DNA of 37,949 bases from the IMG/VR virus record IMGVR_UViG_3300027736_000106, positions 1 through 37,949 of that record; one strand, given 5' to 3'. Of this stretch, positions 1 through 6,910 are shown in pieces. The translations under genes and the position numbers were made by a program. The stretch's first letter is position 1, and each line of letters opens with the position of its first letter. This stretch comes from a virus. The notes under the pieces were generated by a model that worked only from the letters and a program-made list of their open reading frames with translations, did not search any database and was not told the origin of the DNA.

Positions 1-49
1 GTCTTTGTTCTAATAGATATAGACTTTTAGACCACCCCCCCAGGGTAGA
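1..49. other. Left window edge, non-coding
   Basis: Short stretch downstream of the HNH gene with no gene. It contains a run of eight C bases near position 34-41. The comparable G-rich tract in copy B lies upstream of the small terminase gene (27780-27882). No function can be assigned. Confidence 0.3.
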
Positions 50-418
50 TTAAGCCTCAGACTCGAGGCGAGCGTGGCACTTGGTGCAGACGCTCATCAA
101 ATTCGATTGGTCGTCGCACAGTTCTGGGTGCGTCACCAATGGTTTGATGTGGTGTACTTGGTCAGCATTCCCTGTAAGGCCACGGTGTGTGTGGTAGCCG
201 AACGGATCCTCGCACATCGGCGAGGTTGCTATCTTCAATCTTCTTGCTTTCTGCCACCTCGATGATGATCTGAACATCGCGGCTTTTCTCAGCGCTGGAT
301 CTTGACGACGTGTAATGTCGTACAGCTTGTGCTTGTTGGGTGCGTACTTGGCATGCGTCGAACAATACCCTGGCTTAGCCAGTAGCTGTGCGCAGCATGG
401 GTATCGACACGGGTGCAT
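50..418 (-). CDS. HNH endonuclease (copy A only)
   Basis: Protein of 122 residues. The N-terminal third is cysteine-rich (HPCRYPCC, then a CSTH), and the C-terminal half carries the HNH core: VHHIKPL, a later N in the SNLMSVC segment, then a CTKCHAR zinc-finger closing part. Phage HNH proteins of this type usually sit beside the terminase genes and help cleave DNA at packaging; others are free-standing homing nucleases. The ATG overlaps the TGA of the helicase gene (TGATG), so the two are probably translationally coupled. A GTG directly before the ATG is an alternative start. In copy B only the first codons of this gene survive, at 28795-28818. The genes further left, probably a terminase of a different type, lie outside the window. 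Confidence 0.85.
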   Translation of the reverse strand: MHPCRYPCCAQLLAKPGYCSTHAKYAPNKHKLYDITRRQDPALRKAAMFRSSSRWQKARRLKIATSPMCEDPFGYHTHRGLTGNADQVHHIKPLVTHPELCDDQSNLMSVCTKCHARLESEA

Positions 419-1659
419 CACTGATGGTTAAACCGTTGATACTGCCCGTCCAGTGTTAGTTTCATCGTCGAGTCCCGCTGTCCGTTCCTCAGCTTACAAA
501 TCTTAATCCCGTCCTCGACGATCATCAGCAGAGCATCCGCATCCTGCTCGATCGCCCGTGACTCCCGCGTCTGGCCCGAGTCGTTGAGTTGAGTCGCGCT
601 GATCACCGGACACTGTAGTCGTTTTGCCAGTTGCTTCAGTCCCCCGCTCACCTTGGCAATCTCCTCTTCCCGGCTTTCACCCCGCGCTCTAGATCCACGG
701 ATGAGTTGCAGGTAGTCCACCACCACCAGCGATATGCTACCGTTCACATCACGGATGCGCTCGGCCTCAGTCTCTATCGTGTCCAGCGTTTGTCCTGGCG
801 AGCAATCCACCCACAGGTTGCTACCTATCAAATTTGCCACCCCGCGCTTGATCTTTGCCAAGTCTCCAGTGTTCGCACTGCGAGGCTGGGTGATAGTCCC
901 GTAGTCCACATGCACCATGGTCGAGATTAGTCGGCCGATGATCTCGTTCGCCATCATCTCCAGGCTAAACACCGCCACCGTTTTGCTGTTGGCTATAAAC
1001 TCGGATGCGATCTGCAACATCAGCACAGATTTGCCTCGGCTCGGTTTGCCCCCGATCACCCAGAATTCACCCGCCCTCATGCCGCCGCTGTGCGCGTCCA
1101 ACTCGGCGATGCCAGTGCTAGCCCCGGGGATGTCACCGGCGGCGTGATCGTTCTGGTAGGAATCAATAAACGCGTTGGCCGCGTCCCTAGCGGTCACCGC
1201 CCTTAGTTTGCCGCTGATGGCCGCTGTGAGTGCCGCTAAGGTGCCTTTAGCCGTCTCGATAGCCTCTTCGCTGTCATTTGCCCCATCCAGCGTCACCGCG
1301 CCCGTGATGGCTATCCTGCGAGCTTTCGCCTCTCTGAGTTGTTGCGACCACTTCGACCACCCAGCCGGGTTGATCGCGTAAGTGTAGGCCTCGTACACCG
1401 CCGCTGGTCCACCGGATCGGTCCAATGTCCCATCGAGCGCCATCCCTTGTACAAGCGCCACCATGTCGATCTCGCCCTCCATCTCGGGATCGGCTTTGTA
1501 GAAATCGATCACCGCCGACCTCAGCGGTCCGAGGTGCCAGAATGCCGCCTCATCGAGTCCCTCCGCTGCGGCTCGTCCCACGAATCCTCTCGGGTTCTGG
1601 ATCATGCATGACACCACGGCCTTCTCTGCCATCACCGCGCTTGGCATTGCTCGGCTCAT
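418..1659 (-). CDS. dnaB: Replicative DNA helicase, DnaB-like (copy A)
   Basis: Protein of 413 residues with an N-terminal helical domain, a linker and a RecA-like ATPase domain. Walker A is GGKPSRGKS at about residues 203-211, the Walker B region is VVVDYLQLI with Asp at about 315, and the SATQLNDSGQTRES segment matches the sensor and DNA-contact loop of DnaB. It would unwind the phage replication fork as a hexamer. The start overlaps the end of the initiator gene by 4 bp. It is nearly identical to the copy B protein, with about ten substitutions. The usual N-terminal domain of cellular DnaB is shortened, so length is slightly below the bacterial norm of about 450-470 residues. Confidence 0.93.
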   Translation of the reverse strand: MSRAMPSAVMAEKAVVSCMIQNPRGFVGRAAAEGLDEAAFWHLGPLRSAVIDFYKADPEMEGEIDMVALVQGMALDGTLDRSGGPAAVYEAYTYAINPAGWSKWSQQLREAKARRIAITGAVTLDGANDSEEAIETAKGTLAALTAAISGKLRAVTARDAANAFIDSYQNDHAAGDIPGASTGIAELDAHSGGMRAGEFWVIGGKPSRGKSVLMLQIASEFIANSKTVAVFSLEMMANEIIGRLISTMVHVDYGTITQPRSANTGDLAKIKRGVANLIGSNLWVDCSPGQTLDTIETEAERIRDVNGSISLVVVDYLQLIRGSRARGESREEEIAKVSGGLKQLAKRLQCPVISATQLNDSGQTRESRAIEQDADALLMIVEDGIKICKLRNGQRDSTMKLTLDGQYQRFNHQ

Positions 1660-2342
1660 ATCCCGACCTCCGCTGAGGTGAAGTTTCTGCCTAGTCCGAC
1701 ATCCGCCGAGGTGAAGCTGTCTTTCTTCATCGGCTTCTGCTCAAACACACCTTGCCAGCCCATCCGAATGCTCGTCTCGATGGCCGTCACGGCGTTCACC
1801 GCTCCCATCGCGCTCAACTTGTTGAGCTGCGCGTTCTCGGTCATCGGCGACCACGCTTTGAGGTTCGCCTGCTTTCGATATTCTTTCCAATTGTTCCACG
1901 CCGCTCTGAATGCATCCGTGTCGAGAGAAATGGGAAACTCCTTCTTTATATTCTTCTCTTCTCTTCTCTTCTCTGGTGACGATGGTGTTACGCTGTCAGC
2001 GTCACGCTTTTTTTTCATTCTTTTCGCTGTAAGTGACCTAGTCTTAGAGGTCTGACCGTTGTGCCTACTGAAGTTGCTAAAGGTCAAAAAACCACTTTTA
2101 CCCTCAATCCAACCGACTGTGCGCATTGCTGTTGCGAAACCGTTACGACCAGCGATACGATCGAGTGTCTTTTCTGTTACGCTGACAGCGTCACATTTAA
2201 ACACTTGTTGGTCTGCCCATACCCAGATCTTCAAAAGCCTTCCAATGACCTCCTCCGGTTCAATCTCGAGCATGTCCGAGATCTGATAAACCTCTGGCTT
2301 ATCGATCGTCGCGTGTTCAAATTTGATCCAATCTCCGGCCAT
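1656..2342 (-). CDS. Replication initiator / helicase-loader-like protein (copy A)
   Basis: Protein of 228 residues in two parts. The N-terminal part (about 1-130) begins MAGDWIKFEHATIDKPEV, like the winged-helix replication-protein domain common in phages, and has a basic linker (AKRMKKKRD). The C-terminal part (about 135-228) has the pattern of phage DnaT or primosomal proteins: AAWNNWKEYR, WSPMTENAQL, SIRMGWQGVFEQ. By analogy with lambda O and P and with DnaT it should bind the origin and deliver the helicase encoded just downstream. The C-terminal part is almost identical to copy B, whereas the N-terminal part is clearly different, as is the set of DNA repeats inside the gene. Initiation function is inferred from domain pattern and position. 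Confidence 0.75.
   Translation of the reverse strand: MAGDWIKFEHATIDKPEVYQISDMLEIEPEEVIGRLLKIWVWADQQVFKCDAVSVTEKTLDRIAGRNGFATAMRTVGWIEGKSGFLTFSNFSRHNGQTSKTRSLTAKRMKKKRDADSVTPSSPEKRREEKNIKKEFPISLDTDAFRAAWNNWKEYRKQANLKAWSPMTENAQLNKLSAMGAVNAVTAIETSIRMGWQGVFEQKPMKKDSFTSADVGLGRNFTSAEVGI
1976..2194. repeat. Putative replication origin with palindromic iterons (copy A)
   Basis: Two 19-bp near-palindromes, GTTACGCTGTCAGCGTCAC at 1987-2005 and GTTACGCTGACAGCGTCAC at 2176-2194, lie 189 bp apart inside the initiator gene. Single half-sites occur at 1976-1981 (GTGACG) and 2141-2147 (CGTTACG). An origin of repeated sites inside the initiator gene is the lambda O arrangement. Copy B has a different repeat, TGTAACG, at the same place. 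Confidence 0.6.
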
Positions 2343-2344
2343 GG

Positions 2345-2479
2345 TTAAGCAGCTTTCTCAGTGTAGGTTTTGTGTGCCACCACCAAGGCATCGAGCGCCC
2401 GGGTTAGCTCGGCCTTCAGCTTCTCGATCATCCGTTGTGCGTCGAGTAGCTCGTCCTGTAGTTGTTGGTTGGTTTTCAT
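2345..2479 (-). CDS. Small coiled-coil protein, 44 aa (copy A)
   Basis: Short gene of 44 codons starting MKTNQQLQDELLDAQRMI and ending in KAA. The sequence is almost entirely helix-favouring, with leucines at heptad-like spacing, so a short coiled coil is likely. The stop codon lies 2 bp before the initiator ATG. Copy B keeps the gene with conservative substitutions, which supports it being real. Function unknown; it could be an accessory of initiation or helicase loading. Confidence 0.6.
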   Translation of the reverse strand: MKTNQQLQDELLDAQRMIEKLKAELTRALDALVVAHKTYTEKAA

Positions 2480-2492
2480 CTCACCCAGAAAG

Positions 2493-2516
2493 CCCCACCG
2501 AGTTATCCCGGTGAGG
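2493..2516 (-). terminator. Stem-loop between OB-fold gene and small coiled-coil gene (copy A)
   Basis: On the minus strand CCTCACCG, an 8-base loop and CGGTGGGG form an 8-bp stem with one G-U pair, followed only by CTTTCT rather than a clear T-run. It may be a weak terminator, an attenuator or an RNA processing site. It is conserved in copy B even though the gene next to it differs there. Confidence 0.45.
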
Positions 2517-2562
2517 CGATGCATTGTGCCTTGTCCTTTTTTCTGGTCCCGATCAGAAATCT

Positions 2563-2940
2563 TTAGAATGGGATATCGTCGTCCTCATTCTTTTCGTATA
2601 CCTTTGCTGGTGGCTTGGCTCCGCTTTGCATTGCGGATCGTTGCGGTGCCGGTGCTGGTGCCGCGCCTGGCTTCTTGCGGTCAAACTTCCACGCTTGCAA
2701 ACTGACGTAGAATTTACCGTTGTACTCGTTGCCTCGGAGGTTGAATGAACAACTGATGCTATCTCCGAGCAGGTAGGATTCTAGATATAGAACGTCATCC
2801 TTGATCGCCTCGATTTTAATGTTCTGTGGATACTTGCCGTCCTCGATCTGGATGACAAATTCCCGCTTTTTAAAGCCGCTTTCAAACACCTGCACATCGG
2901 CGATGTGATGCAGGATTCCTTGTATTTCGTATTGGTTCAT
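2563..2940 (-). CDS. DUF3127-like OB-fold, single-strand-binding-type protein (copy A)
   Basis: Protein of 125 residues beginning MNQYEIQGILHHIADVQVF, with KKREFVIQIEDGKYPQ and a YNGKFYVSLQAWKFDRK strand region, the pattern of the DUF3127 family of SSB-like OB folds. The C-terminus is a proline/alanine-rich linker ending in acidic EDDDIPF, just like the acidic tail (DDDIPF) that bacterial SSB uses to recruit partners. Expected role: coat single-stranded DNA and recruit replication and recombination proteins. It overlaps the resolvase gene by 4 bp. It differs from copy B at a few positions, all in the C-terminal half. Confidence 0.82.
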   Translation of the reverse strand: MNQYEIQGILHHIADVQVFESGFKKREFVIQIEDGKYPQNIKIEAIKDDVLYLESYLLGDSISCSFNLRGNEYNGKFYVSLQAWKFDRKKPGAAPAPAPQRSAMQSGAKPPAKVYEKNEDDDIPF

Positions 2941-3428
2941 AGATGGTTAAGTCGGCCGTATTCGGCGATGAGTGCTGCGTCGATGAGTCCACCGTGTGGC
3001 ACCGTGGATCTCTTTGTTGCCAAGAACGTCTCGGTCGGCCATAGCTGCCGCACCTTTACTGCGGCCGCTGGCTTGGTGTCGCCCTTAGCACACCCAGCGA
3101 TCATGACCTTCTGCCACTTCTGTGGGCTGATGCGGTGATGGCGAATGCCTAGGCACTCCAGCACCGCTCGGATGCAACCGTAGCTGTCCCACATCGAGCA
3201 GAGCGCCATCACACCTGGTGAGTGTTTGCCAGGCGTTTCAAGAATCGCTGTCATGGTGTGCGGCGGTCCCACTAGGTATAGCCACTCCTTGAGTGCCACC
3301 GGATCGACCTCGTTGCCCTTGACTTGGCTACGGGTCGGCATCAGCACCATGTCGATCGGCGGCCCCGGGTGACTACTAATCGCCACGAGCGCCCCGCTGA
3401 GTCCGTTGTCGATGCCGATGTAGATCAT
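2937..3428 (-). CDS. RuvC-like Holliday junction resolvase (copy A)
   Basis: Protein of 163 residues with an RNase H fold signature: IGIDNGLSGAL with Asp7, AILETPGKHSPG with Glu64, SPQKWQK at about 101-107, and HGGLIDAALIAEYG with His145 and Asp150. These match the acidic active site of RuvC and of phage resolvases that trim branched DNA before packaging. The chosen ATG at 3428 overlaps the stop of the preceding gene (ATGA). An in-frame start five codons upstream is possible but would enlarge the overlap. Gene order beside Exo, Bet and an SSB-like protein fits recombination-dependent replication. Confidence 0.82.
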   Translation of the reverse strand: MIYIGIDNGLSGALVAISSHPGPPIDMVLMPTRSQVKGNEVDPVALKEWLYLVGPPHTMTAILETPGKHSPGVMALCSMWDSYGCIRAVLECLGIRHHRISPQKWQKVMIAGCAKGDTKPAAAVKVRQLWPTETFLATKRSTVPHGGLIDAALIAEYGRLNHL

Positions 3429-3643
3429 GCTTCTATCAACCATGATTTGATTCCCAGTAATTTAGAGGCCGTTAGGAGAGCGGCATGCTCGTCGCAGCCG
3501 CTGCATATTCTATCCATGCCGTGGTATACTTTGTATGGCATCATGTCCTCTGGTTTTGTAATCACATTGATATAGTGTCGCTTCATCCATTTGGATTTTC
3601 TCACCTCCACATCTTCTACTTCAAAAAATCTCTGCTGGCTCAT
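3425..3643 (-). CDS. Hypothetical protein, 72 aa, with duplicated 5' end (copy A)
   Basis: Begins MSQQRFFEVEDV and continues with a basic stretch (RKSKWMKRHY) and a CSGC pair. Family not recognised. Its first 12 codons plus one base are an exact copy of the start of the upstream homing-endonuclease-like gene. The longer open frame reaching to 3760 is out-of-frame read-through of that upstream gene, so the ATG at 3643 is the supported start. It overlaps the resolvase gene by 4 bp. Confidence 0.65.
   Translation of the reverse strand: MSQQRFFEVEDVEVRKSKWMKRHYINVITKPEDMMPYKVYHGMDRICSGCDEHAALLTASKLLGIKSWLIEA
3607..3643. repeat. 37-bp direct repeat, downstream copy (copy A)
   Basis: Identical to 4511-4547. 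Each copy runs on the minus strand from the ATG through codon 12 plus one base of its gene. The two copies flank the homing-endonuclease-like gene body. Confidence 0.9.
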
Positions 3644-4547
3644 TTGATTTGTTCTTTTCGTTCTGCTGAAAATAATCGCGCCCGAGTAGATCCATTCCGC
3701 CTGCGTCAAGCTCCAGCTTGCTGACGGCAGTCCACCCGCGATAAGAACAAGAACGCCCATCCTTTTTCAGAAGATCGGTGATTCCTCCCGCAATCCTTTT
3801 CCAGAACGGAGCGCGAGATTCAGGACGATCATCCACGAATCGGTGTTTGTTTTGCCGCGCCCATTCCGCAAGATTACTGAACTTGTGAGGGTTGCCGTAT
3901 GGGTCACGGATGATCCAGACCTTAGCGGCGAGGTGATCGAGCATTCCGGTTGCGTTACCGGCCTTGCGGCGGATTTCGTCCAACTGGCCAGACTCTTTCC
4001 ATTCCGCATTCTGCTTTTTGAGATTTGCCGACATTTTAGGCTTCAGCGTTTCCATGTCTCGCATCGCTCTGATTGAGTCCATCTGTTCCCGCGTCCCCCC
4101 GACTTTCGTCCCGTGATATTTCCCTTCCTTCCATGCTTTCCGCACGCCTTCGCCTGTGGCGCGGCAAGCATCTTGCGATCTCTTTCTGCCGCGCAATGAC
4201 TTGATCCGATTTTCGATGAACTCAGGAGTCTGATTGACCGCGTGCTGCATCTTGCCTTCGCCATAGGCTCTTTTGACGCCTTCGGCTTGTTTTGCCTTCC
4301 ATTCGTCGCCGTGTTTCTTTCCACGATGCGCAGCGCCTGGGTCATAGCATCCTTTCGCGTATAGCCGATCCAGTTCCGCTAGATTCCCGCATCCACATTT
4401 GCACGGCGTTTCTTCACGCCTAACCCTTTCGCCTAGCGTCCCTTTGCCTGTTTCCCAAGCGCGTTTCATAGATGCAGACCTTTTGCGGTTCGCATCTGCC
4501 TTTTTCGCCGCCACATCTTCTACTTCAAAAAATCTCTGCTGGCTCAT
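3621..4547 (-). CDS. Homing-endonuclease-like protein with NUMOD-type repeats (copy A)
   Basis: Protein of 308 residues. After the shared start MSQQRFFEVEDV come three basic repeats of NUMOD3 style, roughly SMKRAWETGKG (26-36), EGVKRAYGEGKM (89-100) and EGVRKAWKEGKYHGTK (133-148), and a cysteine cluster CKCGCG at 49-54 followed by a C and H. The C-terminal part (208-276, WIIRDPYGNPHKFSNLAEWARQ to YRGWTA) resembles a DNA-binding domain often found at the end of phage homing nucleases. I see no clear HNH or GIY-YIG catalytic core, so it may be degenerate or use an unrecognised nuclease fold. Its last codons lie inside the 37-bp repeat read in another frame, so it overlaps the next gene by 23 bp. 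Probably a mobile gene inserted into the recombination operon. Confidence 0.7.
   Translation of the reverse strand: MSQQRFFEVEDVAAKKADANRKRSASMKRAWETGKGTLGERVRREETPCKCGCGNLAELDRLYAKGCYDPGAAHRGKKHGDEWKAKQAEGVKRAYGEGKMQHAVNQTPEFIENRIKSLRGRKRSQDACRATGEGVRKAWKEGKYHGTKVGGTREQMDSIRAMRDMETLKPKMSANLKKQNAEWKESGQLDEIRRKAGNATGMLDHLAAKVWIIRDPYGNPHKFSNLAEWARQNKHRFVDDRPESRAPFWKRIAGGITDLLKKDGRSCSYRGWTAVSKLELDAGGMDLLGRDYFQQNEKNKSNEPAEIF
4511..4547. repeat. 37-bp direct repeat, upstream copy (copy A)
   Basis: Partner of 3607-3643, 904 bp away. It encodes the first 12 residues of the homing-endonuclease-like protein. Confidence 0.9.
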
Positions 4548-4927
4548 ACTTGTGGTAGTGCTGGCATCTCAGCCCAGTAGGTTATGTAGTAGTCGATCTT
4601 TTCGCATGTATGTACTTCCTGCCAGCCGTCATGCTTGGTGTAGGTCGCCACATACATTATCTCACCGTCAGTCGCCAGCACAACTCGCATTGTGTCTGGA
4701 TACGGGCCTGCCTGCCAATCTATTGTCCATGCAGATGGTTCTTTTGCCAGCCTGTCACGCACATCTTGCGTTTTTTTAAGCCGAGCAAGAAGGTCTAATG
4801 ATGTCGTCCTTAATGATTTAACGGTCTTTCGCGCCTCGTCGCGCTCGTGTTCTAATTGTTGTGCGAACTCGGTAGGGACAACATGATTGCCTCGCGCTAG
4901 GTTGTCTGTTTCTGGTGTGTCAGTCAC
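4544..4927 (-). CDS. Phage hypothetical protein, 127 aa (copy A)
   Basis: Starts MTDTPETDNLARGNHVVPTEF and has a charged helical region (EHERDEARKTVKSL), the pattern of small early-region proteins common in temperate phages of Gram-negative bacteria. The C-terminal half is beta-rich with aromatic residues. No enzyme motif seen. Start and stop overlap both neighbours by 4 bp. Confidence 0.7.
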   Translation of the reverse strand: MTDTPETDNLARGNHVVPTEFAQQLEHERDEARKTVKSLRTTSLDLLARLKKTQDVRDRLAKEPSAWTIDWQAGPYPDTMRVVLATDGEIMYVATYTKHDGWQEVHTCEKIDYYITYWAEMPALPQV

Positions 4928-5202
4928 TTCAGCACCTCCTGCACCTCGATGCGTTCCCAGTTTGAATCACTATAGCAATTGTGCGAGATTTGGTGGGTAT
5001 ATACATTTTGATATATTACCCATGTTCTAGGTTCCGGCTTGATCCGGTAGTGTTCTGGCAAGTCGTAAAAACCGATTTCTTCAGTTTCTCCAAAGTCTTC
5101 CCAGTAAGAATTACCAAATTCGCCGGATTTGAATTGTAAGTTTTTACCATCCACCAATGCTTGCAAGAGTGGCAGAAATTCGTGTGCGTTGTGTTTCGTC
5201 AT
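4924..5202 (-). CDS. Phage hypothetical protein, 92 aa (copy A)
   Basis: Contains LPLLQALVDGKNLQ followed by YRIKPEPRTW, a combination seen in a widespread family of small uncharacterised phage proteins encoded near recombination genes. No catalytic residues recognised. Overlaps both neighbours by 4 bp. Confidence 0.7.
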   Translation of the reverse strand: MTKHNAHEFLPLLQALVDGKNLQFKSGEFGNSYWEDFGETEEIGFYDLPEHYRIKPEPRTWVIYQNVYTHQISHNCYSDSNWERIEVQEVLK

Positions 5203-5828
5203 GATGCCGCGAGTGCTTGAAGTTTTTCGGACGTTGCTTTAAGATATACATCGAATGCCTTGAGTCCTTCTAGCATCTGGGCGGTGTACTCGTCGCGCTG
5301 TACATAGACATGGAAGCTAGGCAAGCCACGGTGGTAGGCATAGAAGTGCCATCCTATCGCGCCGGTCACCGCGAGTGACCCGTGTACCTGGTCCCGATAC
5401 TCGTCTGGCAGTCCGCCGATCTGGTGGTAGGTCAGCAGCTTGCTTGCCCTCGGACATTTGATCTCGAGTCCTTCGCCTGTCTCTAGGATCAAACCGTCTG
5501 GCGAACATCCGAACAGGCCGTGTTTGCTCTTGGCAAAACCGATCGAGTCCACGAGTAGCCCGGTCAATTTGGAAAACTCTTGGATGGCCTCCGGCTCCTG
5601 CTCGATACCGCGCTGAATGTCCGGCGTGACAAACACCTTGGGGTCTGGATAACCAGCAATTTCCGCCAGCACCTGGCTCGTCGCCGTGATGCGCGCCTTG
5701 TGGCTCGTCTTATCGCTCTTGGTCAACCAGGCACCCATGCCGCTTGCCGTGAGGTGGCCGCGTCGTGCTTCAAACCATTCGTCGCTGCGTTGGTCGCAGT
5801 CGATCAATTCGCATTCTGGGTAGTTCAT
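5199..5828 (-). CDS. YqaJ/lambda-Exo-type viral exonuclease (copy A)
   Basis: Protein of 209 residues. QRSDEWFEARRGHLTAS (13-29) is the family N-terminal signature; RGIEQEPEA (73-81) supplies the first acidic residues; GCSPDGLI carries Asp111 and GLEIKCP carries Glu122 and Lys124, together the PD-(D/E)XK active site. This enzyme resects double-stranded ends 5' to 3', leaving 3' single strands for the annealing protein encoded immediately upstream in transcription order. The length matches the family. Confidence 0.93.
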   Translation of the reverse strand: MNYPECELIDCDQRSDEWFEARRGHLTASGMGAWLTKSDKTSHKARITATSQVLAEIAGYPDPKVFVTPDIQRGIEQEPEAIQEFSKLTGLLVDSIGFAKSKHGLFGCSPDGLILETGEGLEIKCPRASKLLTYHQIGGLPDEYRDQVHGSLAVTGAIGWHFYAYHRGLPSFHVYVQRDEYTAQMLEGLKAFDVYLKATSEKLQALAAS

Positions 5829-6442
5829 GCTGTTGCTCCGTTTAGGATTTCCTGTGAGTTTTTAGGCAGAGCGAACGACACCACTGCGGCCGGTGCGCTC
5901 GGTGTTACATCGCGCATGCCAGAAATGGTCCGCGCCTCGTCGTCGTCGTGAATCCCCGAGAATCCAAACGCCACCCGAGCGCACTGGATGAGCGCCTTGT
6001 GCCGCAGCATCCGCGTCTCCATCTTCCATGGGTCGGTGGCGCGTTTGCACTCGGCGAGGTACTCAGTGACCGAGGTAGGATGAGCGCGGTCTTTGCGGTG
6101 GATCGTGCAGGTCACGCTGACCAGCTTGCCCTCGTCGAATGACTCGACGAACTGGATGCCGTCCATGTGCGGATGGTCGTTGCACATCCGGATCCAGCCG
6201 TCGACTGATACCACCGGCACGATGCCGCCGCCTTTGTTTGGAAAAGCGTAGAGTTCCTTGAGCAGCGGGTTGAGGCCGTACTCATTTGCCACCACCACCA
6301 GGCTAAGCAACTCCTCGTTGGTCGCGCCTTTAAAGACGGTGTTTTTAAGAGTGGCCAGCAACTTGTCTGGATCGACCGAGTACTTCTCGGCCATGAGCGC
6401 CAGGGCAGACGTTTTTTGTGTTTTTTCAATTTCGTTTTTCAT
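5825..6442 (-). CDS. bet: Bet/RecT single-strand annealing protein (copy A)
   Basis: Protein of 205 residues with the Bet/RecT core: a helical start (LALMAEKYSVDPDKLLATLKNTVF), then EELLSLVVVANEYGLNPLLKELYAFP, GGGIVPVVSVDGWIRM and CTIHRKDR. It anneals complementary single strands made by the adjacent exonuclease, the pair forming a Red-type recombination system. Its C-terminus is shorter than that of lambda Bet. It overlaps the exonuclease gene by 4 bp. Confidence 0.93.
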   Translation of the reverse strand: MKNEIEKTQKTSALALMAEKYSVDPDKLLATLKNTVFKGATNEELLSLVVVANEYGLNPLLKELYAFPNKGGGIVPVVSVDGWIRMCNDHPHMDGIQFVESFDEGKLVSVTCTIHRKDRAHPTSVTEYLAECKRATDPWKMETRMLRHKALIQCARVAFGFSGIHDDDEARTISGMRDVTPSAPAAVVSFALPKNSQEILNGATA

Positions 6443-6464
6443 AAAAGTAAAAAGGTTATGGTGT

Positions 6465-6599
6465 CTATTTGGTGAGAATGAGAATGGTTATGGTCGCAAC
6501 CATAATGGTTATGGTCGCCAGCGATAACCACCCGAGGTGGTTCAGCCGTTGGCGGCGTTTACGCCTCTTGTAGTAGGTGATCATGCGTTCGTGGTTCAT
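6465..6599 (-). CDS. Small membrane peptide, 44 aa (copy A)
   Basis: Short frame beginning MNHERMITYYKRRKRRQRL: a strongly basic N-terminus followed by a hydrophobic helix (LATITIMVATITILIL) and a terminal TK, consistent with a single-pass membrane peptide with its N-terminus inside. The ATG directly follows the stop of the HTH gene. Internal DNA repeats GGTTATGGTCGC encode the repetitive hydrophobic part. Function unknown. Confidence 0.5.
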   Translation of the reverse strand: MNHERMITYYKRRKRRQRLNHLGWLSLATITIMVATITILILTK

Positions 6600-6833
6600 T
6601 TAGTAGACCAAGAAGGATGGGTCCGCTTTGGGTGCCGTGGCATGCAGCGCCTCGATGACGTCATCGTAGACGAATCGAATTAAGCGCCGCCGGGTGTACG
6701 AGTCGGAGGTCGAGGATGATGGCAAGTTGGTGTCGATCTTCGACGGGATCCGACCGGCGCGGTGCCATCTCAGCACCACCGCCGTGTTCATGCCGAGTAA
6801 CTCGGCGAGTTGTGCAGCGGTCAGCAGTTTCAT
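6600..6833 (-). CDS. Excisionase-like / MerR-type HTH DNA-binding protein (copy A)
   Basis: Protein of 77 residues beginning MKLLTAAQLAELLGMNTAVVLRWHRAGRIPSKI: a winged helix-turn-helix of the excisionase and AlpA kind, with the recognition helix around VVLRWHRAG. It is the first DNA-binding gene after the control region, where a recombination directionality factor would be expected. The ATG at 6833 overlaps the stop of the tiny gene before it (ATGA); upstream in-frame starts would run through that gene. A transcription regulator is the alternative. Confidence 0.65.
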   Translation of the reverse strand: MKLLTAAQLAELLGMNTAVVLRWHRAGRIPSKIDTNLPSSSTSDSYTRRRLIRFVYDDVIEALHATAPKADPSFLVY

Positions 6834-6910
6834 GCCTGCTGGTACATGACGGTGACCACAAGCCACACGGTGAGGTTGATTCCAACAAGGATGGCTAGCG
6901 TGATTTTCAT
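6830..6910 (-). CDS. Tiny membrane peptide, 26 aa (copy A)
   Basis: Frame of 26 codons starting MKITLAILVGINLTVWLV and ending QQA, essentially one transmembrane helix. The ATG overlaps the stop of the regulator gene before it and the TGA overlaps the HTH start, so it fits precisely in a chain of coupled genes. Function unknown. Confidence 0.45.
   Translation of the reverse strand: MKITLAILVGINLTVWLVVTVMYQQA

Noticed and set aside
3644-3760. N-terminal extension of the 72-residue protein
   Set aside because: It is the homing-endonuclease-like gene read in another frame; the ATG at 3643 is supported by the duplicated start.
6477-6530. GGTTATGGTCGC repeats as a regulatory site
   Set aside because: They fit the repetitive hydrophobic part of the 44-residue peptide; only two clear copies.
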